Of a stretch of 64,000 nt of DNA, positions 61,931 through 64,000 are shown piece after piece (within the stretch, counting starts at the first letter, position 1; every line of letters begins with the position of its first letter). The notes below the pieces were generated by a model. The model was not told the DNA's origin and made no database searches. It worked only from the letters and a program-made list of their open reading frames with translations. The position numbers and the translations under genes were made by a program. Origin of the DNA: Hetaerina americana (Eukaryota; Arthropoda; Insecta; Odonata; Calopterygidae); assembly GCA_022747635.1 (NCBI GenBank), contig JAKTNV010000003.1:49395475-49459474 (forward strand). The letters are read 5' to 3'.

Positions 61931-64000
61931 TTTATAAATATAACGAGAGGAAAACATTAACTCTCTTTAGCCCAAATTAACGTTTACCAGAGGTTTTTAT
62001 CAATAGAGAAATGGCGAAGTATCATTTTGAAAAGGCTTTTTATTTATTACTTCCGTTTTAGTTTAACTGAACGATCTCCCAATATGCACGGAAACCAAGG
62101 AGAGGAATATTTTAGAAATCACATTAAAGGTCATAATACATAAGAAAATTATAAAATTGAGAGAATTGTGTAAGAAAAATAGTTCATATTTAGAAATTTT
62201 ATAATTTTAGTCGGTATTCGGTTAAAGAGATGTAGATTTCTGGAAGAATTTACGGTAATCATTTATTTGAGACTGACAATATTATTGATCAATTTATAAA
62301 AAAAAACTTGAAATGGAATACAGAAGTCTGTTCATATCATATTTTGTATATATTCAAACGATTTAGAACACTAAAAATTTGATGATAAAATAATGGAAAT
62401 ATTTATAATACGAATTGAATGTGGTCTACGGAACGATACGACCTCATCAAATGGAATGACAAATGACGCTACAGGTAAAATGGAATAGAATGATAAAAAT
62501 GCGATCCTGTCGTTTGTTTCCCTAATTTCCGTTACACTGGTTTTTAGGATTTATATAGGATTTTATATATAGGAATTATGTTTATACCTGTGTACACACA
62601 AACACATGTGTATAAATATAAATAAATAAAAATATGTGTGTGTGTATGTGTGCGTTTATACATATATATGAACTTAATTAAAATAAGTAGATTTCATTTT
62701 ATTATACCAATGGAAATGTTAGTTTTTATTTTACAGTACGTTATTTAATGACACATATCAATAATTCTAGGAGGTTTTGGGAAATAATTTAAATGCTAAT
62801 ATTTATTTTATTTCATTTTATGTATCACTCGAAGTCATGAATTGATAATATGTTTCAATCACAAATTTTAAATTTTTCAAAGGAAGAAAAGTGGCCTTTT
62901 ACTAATTTCAGCTCTTGATGCAAAATATTATGGCCCATTACTTCCAATATACCTTCCAAGCAAATTCCTGCATATTAATTGGTTTATATTTTAATACAAT
63001 CCGACGGAAATTGAATTAGCTTTAATTCTGAAACGTACTACAAGCGCTCGGCACCGGGTATACAGACGGGCGCCGAAGGGCACCGGTCGCGTGTCTTTTT
63101 TTTTGTGGACGCGTTATTTCCGTCTTATCACTTGGCAAGCTCTCGAGAAAGCGTAAATTCAGGCATTCTAAAGTAGGGAAAAAATCTTAAATTCTCCATT
63201 AAAAATCTCCTAATGCAAGCATAGCTGAAAACGTCGCTCATTCCATCTAATAAGCTGCACTGCATCACTGATTGGTGGGTTAATTTTGACATTTGAAAGT
63301 CAGAGTCAGCCACATTTAACACAATGGTTCATTCTTGTACGTAGTGCCAAAATGAGTTACATACCAATTCTGTCCTAAGTTTCTCATAATTTTAGGATTC
63401 TGCTTAAGGAGATGACTGTTGAGTCCAAAACTGGCCAGGGTCCTGAGTAATACTAACTTTTTAGCCAAATCTCAATTTGCTCCTCAGTCATTAGACGGAC
63501 GTTTCAAAAACATCAGTGAACCACCCGGATGTGGCACGGAAAAAGTGTATAGTTGATTTCAACTGAACGCAAGAATCTGAAAAATACGGTTTTTGAGTCA
63601 AAGATCTCTGTTATAAACTCAACCTATAGTAAAGACAATCCACATTTGCTAGGTGTGCATAAAAATATGTAGAAAAATAATATGTAGAAAATCACATTAG
63701 CGCACTAGTGATAATAAAGTAGAGCATGGAATTAAAGCAAATAAATGGAAACATGGGCAAAATATTTCATGATTTGTACTTAAAGAATGGTGCATTAGAT
63801 CTAGTTAAGAGGTTCTGCTTGAGGCAGCAATTTGTTATTTTTCTAATATTTCTTAAGTCCTTAAATGTGCGACAATAAACATCTCCTGTTCGAATAATTG
63901 CTTCTCTAGCCAAAATCTAAATTATGCCAAATCCAGATTTTCACAATGAAGACCTACAGGCATACCTGTGTGTTGAACGATTAATTTTTTACGCTGCGAG
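60710..64000. other. Possible first intron or intergenic DNA, no exon seen
   Basis: AT-rich, containing a (TA)n run, TG/TA simple sequence at about 62580-62670 and a small CpG-rich spot near 63045-63110. No coding exon recognised. Confidence 0.5.
61867..61927. repeat. (TA)n microsatellite
   Basis: About 30 TA dinucleotides. Unlike the runs at 18.7 and 42.9 kb, no LINE end was found beside it. Confidence 0.9.

Overview
The window reads as AT-rich, gene-poor chromosomal DNA of a large arthropod (probably insect) genome. Signs of this are spliced genes with short exons, non-LTR retrotransposon and Penelope-like remnants, several tRNA-derived repeats, long (TA)n runs, GA/CT-rich CpG patches that look like promoters, and one 100-N assembly gap. 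I cannot name the species or order.

Genes. Position 1 to 662 is the terminal coding exon of an unrecognised low-complexity, coiled-coil-like protein. At 51193-55875 on the + strand are seven spliced exons for the membrane (EXS) half of an XPR1/SYG1-family phosphate exporter, ending in a clear stop and a nearby AATAAA. Its N-terminal SPX part was not found. Two or three CpG-rich patches (about 9.8-10.06 kb, 39.6-39.95 kb and 60.45-60.71 kb) look like promoters. Two of them have an arthropod-type initiator followed by a splice donor.

Mobile DNA dominates. One LINE family (RTE-like, clade not certain) is present as three decayed copies (6.5-7.0 kb +, 18.8-19.25 kb -, 41.0-42.8 kb +). Two Penelope-like elements (PLEs) are on the - strand. 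The one at 35.76-36.72 kb is a short, 5'-truncated insertion with an 11-bp target duplication, a GIY-YIG endonuclease frame, a 19-bp snap-back palindrome at its 5' end and a nearly intact hammerhead ribozyme in its 3' region. The one at 22.3-23.5 kb is older, with a degenerate hammerhead on the opposite strand.

The most striking object is a 3.49-kb concatemer at 26641-30131. It consists of 335-bp units, each carrying a 73-nt tRNA-like sequence with A and B boxes. About 1.6 units are inverted and about 8.8 are direct, and the whole array sits between perfect 12-bp target duplications. Two further insertions of the same family (12.55-12.80 kb and, inside an XPR1-like intron, 52.23-52.32 kb) have the same two termini, the same 'inverted block then direct block' plan, a 3-bp microhomology at the inversion junction and also 12-bp target duplications. 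This suggests a non-autonomous retroelement whose template can be multimeric (for example a circular RNA copied around more than once), inserted as a unit. The PLE here shares the 11-12-bp duplication and the 5' inverted block, which makes PLE machinery a plausible but unproven partner.

The remaining stretches (about 30-35 kb, 37-39 kb, 45-49 kb, 57-59 kb, 61-64 kb) hold no gene I can support.
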